From contig JAGNLW010000003.1 of the NCBI GenBank assembly GCA_017999365.1, positions 248,001 to 312,000 of the forward strand: DNA of 64,000 nucleotides. The letters are read 5' to 3'. A program made the position numbers and the translations under genes. Positions 61,424-64,000 of this stretch are shown piece by piece; the first letter of the stretch is position 1, and every line of letters begins with the position of its first letter. Under the pieces are notes generated by a model. The model saw only the letters and a program-made list of their open reading frames with translations. It had not been told where the DNA came from and ran no database searches. The stretch is from Candidatus Aminicenantota bacterium (GTDB lineage Bacteria > Acidobacteriota > Aminicenantia > Aminicenantales > Saccharicenantaceae).

Positions 61424-62644
61424 CTACCGGGCGTAGAAACCGATGGGGAAGACCGTCTTGCATCCGGGCCGGGAGACGCGGACGTCGTAGGTCCGGAAAG
61501 CGCCGTCGGCGGCGACCTCGCCGGGGAGGAAGGACAGGATGTAGTAGTCCGAGGAGACGGCGGCGGCGTGCTTGAAGGCCGCGGACGGGTTCAGGGAGCT
61601 GGCCGCCGTGCCGCCGGTGGCCTGGGCGATCTCGACAAATCCGGGGTAGGTGTCCTCGGACTGCTCGCGCATCGTGGCCCCGAAGACCCTCTGGGTCTTC
61701 TTCTCGACGAAGATGAAGTGGAAGTCGATGCCCGCGTCGGCGAAGGCCCTCTTGACGCGGCCGGCGTCGAAGGTCTTCTCCCGCTTGTAGAATTGGAAGA
61801 GGTCCATGAGGTTCCCGAGGATGTCGGGATTTTCCTGGTACAGGCTCATCAGCCGGTTCATGGTCGCCGGGCTGATCTCGGGGCGGTACTCGCGCTGGTA
61901 GAACATGATGACCGTCTTCTGGCCCCGCACGGGCCGGAGCGAGCCGGCGAAAGCCAGGAGCTTGGCCTCGTCGACGAGCCGGAGGCCCTCCATGGCCATG
62001 AGCGCCTGCCGGTAGCGGTCGATCTGCATCTCCAGGCCGAAGCCGCCGGAGGACTCCATCGTCGGGTCCGTTCCCATGTCCTCGTCGAAGGTCGTCGTGC
62101 TGCCGCCGATCGACTTGGTCAGCCGCTTGAGCTCGTTGATGAGCCCGCGGTACTCGCCGCTGCCGCGCAGGATGTCTTTGCGCAGGACGTCCGTCATGCT
62201 CTTCTGGAGTTCGGCCTTGGGCCGCCCGGCCAGGGCGTCGCGCTGGAGGTGGTAGGACTGGAACGGCGTGACCAGCGAGACGGCGTCGCCCGGCTGGAGG
62301 ACCGCGGCGAACAGGTGGTCGACGGCCTCGGACAGGACGGGGTCCCAGTCCATGATCTGGAAGAGCAGGGTATAGGTCCGGTCCAGGCTGACGGGCAGCG
62401 CCCCTTCGCCCTCGCGGAAGACGACCCGCCCGCCCTGGACGGAGGTCAGGGCCCCGATGGGCAGGGCCCGGCCGTCCTCGTGGACGGTGAAGTCGGATAT
62501 CTTGAGGTCGGTGACCGAGCGGCCGCCCGAAGTGACGCGGACCCGGACTTCCCGGTCCCGGACCGGGGCGGCGTCCTGGGCCGCGGCCGCGAGACCGCCG
62601 ATGGTCAAGACGATGGTCAAGATGCCCGGAATGCGTGTTCTCAT
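61424..62644 (-). CDS. VWFA-related exported protein of the acidobacterial type
   Basis: A 406-residue protein with a signal peptide (about 1-21). The N-terminal domain (VRVRVTSGGRSVTDLKISDF, then HEDGRALPIG) and the following region resemble TIGR03436-type VWFA-related proteins, which are widespread in Acidobacteria. The usual metal-site DxSxS is not present: TLLFQIMDWDPVLSEAVDHLF occupies that strand. C-terminal GGTAASSLNPSAAFKHAA and FYARs resemble family ends. It is exported and of unknown function. Its GGAGAAGGG site and -10 box TAAAAT (62692-62687, minus strand) face a divergent TPR gene. Confidence 0.75.
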   Translation of the reverse strand: MRTRIPGILTIVLTIGGLAAAAQDAAPVRDREVRVRVTSGGRSVTDLKISDFTVHEDGRALPIGALTSVQGGRVVFREGEGALPVSLDRTYTLLFQIMDWDPVLSEAVDHLFAAVLQPGDAVSLVTPFQSYHLQRDALAGRPKAELQKSMTDVLRKDILRGSGEYRGLINELKRLTKSIGGSTTTFDEDMGTDPTMESSGGFGLEMQIDRYRQALMAMEGLRLVDEAKLLAFAGSLRPVRGQKTVIMFYQREYRPEISPATMNRLMSLYQENPDILGNLMDLFQFYKREKTFDAGRVKRAFADAGIDFHFIFVEKKTQRVFGATMREQSEDTYPGFVEIAQATGGTAASSLNPSAAFKHAAAVSSDYYILSFLPGEVAADGAFRTYDVRVSRPGCKTVFPIGFYAR

Positions 62645-62686
62645 GCCCTTCTCCTCGTTCCTGTCCCGGTATGGCCGCCCGCCCGT

Positions 62687-62804
62687 ATTTTACCACAGAC
62701 CTTCGCAGCAAGAACCATGCCAGCGCGCACCAGGGGGCGGGCCGCGCCGGACGGCCCGGGGGACGTCAAGGTTCTTTTCATTCCTTGGAGCTTAGTGGTA
62801 AAAT
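62687..62804. promoter_or_regulatory. Divergent promoters sharing the element GTGGTAAAATAC
   Basis: The 12-nt sequence GTGGTAAAATAC occurs at 62795-62806 (plus) and at 62696-62685 (minus), forming a perfect inverted pair about 100 nt apart. TAAAAT inside each would be the -10 box of the flanking gene. No clear -35 box is present in either, so an activator or alternative sigma factor may be used. The 215-bp intergenic region 62645-62859 holds nothing else I can identify. Confidence 0.5.
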
Positions 62805-62859
62805 ACATGCGCCCGTTCGAAGGCGGCCCGACGGCCGGTGACGGGCGCAGGAGGTCACG

Positions 62860-63783
62860 ATGAAGAAGAGAGCCCTCGTCGGCGCGATCCTGGCGGTCCT
62901 CGCCATCTCCTCGTTCGCCGCGGCCCAGGATTGGAAGGGCAAGGGCCGCCTCGGCGGTCTCGTGCTCGACCAGTCCGGCGCCCCCATCGAAGGGGTCCGC
63001 GTCAAGCTGTTCTCGCTCAAGGCCCAGGAAGGGACCGAGTCCAAGACCGACAAGTCCGGCCGCTGGATGGCCGCCTGGATCCGCAGCGGCGGTTGGAACA
63101 TCGACTTCGAGAAGATCGGCTACGCGCCCAAGAAGATCGTCGTCGAGATCTCCGAGAACAAGAAGAACCCCGACATCGAGATCCGCCTGGACAAGATCGA
63201 GGGCCTGGTCCTGACCGACGAGATCAAGGACCTCCTGACCAAGGGCAACGAGCTGTTCGACAAGAACGACTACGCCGGGGCCCTGGCCGTGTACGAGGAG
63301 ATCCTGGCCAAGTATCCCGACGCCTACCCCATCCACATGAACATCGGCAACTGCCGCTTCGCCCAGGAGAAGTACGACCTGGCCGAACAGAGCTACCTCC
63401 GCCTCCTGGAGAAGGACCCCAAGAGCGTCAACGCCCTCATCGCCGTCGGCAACTGCTACGCCAACCGCGGCGACTCGGCCAAGGCCCAGGAGTGGTACGC
63501 CAAGGTCGAGTTCGAGAAGCTCGACGACCCGACGGTCCTCTACAACCTGGGCACGATCTACTACAACAACGCCAAGTTCGAGGACGCCCTGAAGTTCTAC
63601 CAGAAGGCGGCCGAGAAGCAGCCGGACTCCATCGACGCTCTCTACCAGCTCGGGCTGACCTACCTCAACCTGCAGAAGAACGCCGAGGCCATCGACGCCT
63701 TCGAGCGCTGCCTCAAGATCGACCCCGAGTCCGAGAAGGCCGCCCAGATCAAGGGCTTCCTCGACTACCTGAAGAAGAAATAG
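62860..63783 (+). CDS. Exported carboxypeptidase-regulatory-like + TPR protein
   Basis: A 307-residue protein with a signal peptide (about 1-23). Residues about 28-105 form a prealbumin-like/CarboxypepD_reg domain (GRLGGLVLDQSGAPIEGVRVK). From about residue 120 there are four to five tetratricopeptide repeats, for example FDKNDYAGALAVYEEILAKY and ALYQLGLTYLNLQKNAEAID. It is a scaffold at the cell surface or periplasm. AGGAGG precedes the ATG, and the gene is divergent from the VWFA-related gene through a shared promoter region. A GWxTD-type gene follows after 32 nt. Confidence 0.82.
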   Translation: MKKRALVGAILAVLAISSFAAAQDWKGKGRLGGLVLDQSGAPIEGVRVKLFSLKAQEGTESKTDKSGRWMAAWIRSGGWNIDFEKIGYAPKKIVVEISENKKNPDIEIRLDKIEGLVLTDEIKDLLTKGNELFDKNDYAGALAVYEEILAKYPDAYPIHMNIGNCRFAQEKYDLAEQSYLRLLEKDPKSVNALIAVGNCYANRGDSAKAQEWYAKVEFEKLDDPTVLYNLGTIYYNNAKFEDALKFYQKAAEKQPDSIDALYQLGLTYLNLQKNAEAIDAFERCLKIDPESEKAAQIKGFLDYLKKK

Positions 63784-63815
63784 TCTCCGCGCCGGAGACC
63801 CCGGGGAGGGACCCC

Positions 63816-64000
63816 ATGACGAAGCTCCCGTTCGCGCGCCCCGCGGTCCTCGCGGGCCTCGCGGTCCTGGCCGTCCTGTCCGCCGCCGGCCCCGCCGCCG
63901 CGGCCAAGAAACTCGATCCGGAGAGCGAGAAGTTCTACCGGACGGCCCGCCTCATCATGACCAAGGAGGAAGACCGCATCTTCAAGCGCATCCCCGACGC
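63816..64000 (+). CDS. GWxTD-type exported protein, N-terminal part (runs off the window)
   Basis: The 61 visible residues have a signal peptide (AVLAGLAVLAVLSAAGPAAAA, cut at about 27) followed by KKLDPESEKFYRTARLIMTK and EEDRIFKRIPD. This start is characteristic of GWxTD-domain proteins abundant in Acidobacteria and Aminicenantes. GGGGAGGG lies upstream. It sits 32 nt behind the TPR gene; a small 7-bp stem (63783-63799) occupies the gap. The frame is open to the window end, and the defining GWxTD motif is off the window. Confidence 0.7.
   Translation, partial: MTKLPFARPAVLAGLAVLAVLSAAGPAAAAKKLDPESEKFYRTARLIMTKEEDRIFKRIPD

Noticed and set aside
63783..63799. Hairpin GTCTCCG/CGGAGAC after the TPR gene as a terminator
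   Set aside because: Stem of 7 bp but no U-tract; the next gene lies only 17 nt further and is likely co-transcribed.

Overview
The window is a GC-rich bacterial chromosome segment (most genes end codons in G or C) holding about 48 genes on both strands, plus one decayed insertion sequence and one AT-richer polymorphic-toxin locus. Gene content suggests a member of the Acidobacteriota / Candidatus Aminicenantes sphere: a VWFA-related protein of the type common in Acidobacteria, a GWxTD-type protein start, a mitochondrial-like (spd-type) EF-G, many secreted S9/M16/M64 peptidases, Tat-exported oxidoreductases and sugar isomerases, and DUF481/DUF3943 outer-membrane proteins showing a Gram-negative envelope. 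The assignment is an inference from gene families; there is no rRNA or other marker here to confirm it.

Layout. 1-1 kb: phosphate butyryl/acetyltransferase. 1-2.3 kb: IS256-family element with intact terminal inverted repeats but a frameshifted and nonsense-interrupted transposase. 2.3-9.3 kb: polymorphic toxin locus on the minus strand: a 2110-residue secreted RHS/YD-repeat protein ending in an M15-type peptidoglycan peptidase tip, an AT-rich exported small protein directly downstream (candidate immunity), and a fragment of a second RHS core end cut off by the IS. 9.4-15.4 kb: tetranucleotide repeat, sortilin/VPS10-like BNR-repeat protein, YgjP-type metalloprotein, S9 peptidase. 15.4-17.6 kb: sugar MFS transporter plus ROK kinase. 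18.7-21.3 kb: tight redox/sulfur operon (rubredoxin-FTR, glutaredoxin-like, LarE, MnmA-like lacking its second catalytic Cys). 21.4-34.9 kb: SPFH protein, M64 peptidase, EF-G with an unknown ATPase, HAD phosphatase, DUF3943 protein, flippase-like protein, CDP-alcohol phosphatidyltransferase, an M16 active/inactive pair and an exported protein. 34.9-36.3 kb: SAM-I-clan riboswitch and metK. 36.3-43.7 kb (minus): membrane-anchored methyltransferase, AddB-like and AddA-like helicase-nucleases, all with start/stop overlaps. 43.8-45 kb (minus): SPFH protein, ribbon-helix-helix protein and a 23-residue membrane microprotein. 45-47.5 kb (minus): MauG-type cytochrome c peroxidase and Tat-exported ferredoxin-aldo/keto reductase. 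47.7-51.2 kb: small genes and an ABC exporter pair. 51.3-61.4 kb: TolB-like lipoprotein, alpha-L-fucosidase, sodium/solute symporter with a small partner, NYN-domain protein, Tat-exported fucose-isomerase-like protein and TIM-barrel isomerase, DUF5009-type acyltransferase: a likely secreted-sugar utilisation region. 61.4-64 kb: VWFA-related protein, TPR protein and the start of a GWxTD-type protein.

The most interesting systems are the RHS-M15 toxin with its candidate periplasmic immunity gene and neighbouring decayed RHS end, the FTR/Grx/LarE/MnmA sulfur cluster, the SPFH/RHH/microprotein operon with a palindrome inside its promoter, and several genes whose -10 box sits only 6-9 nt from the start codon, suggesting leaderless mRNAs.
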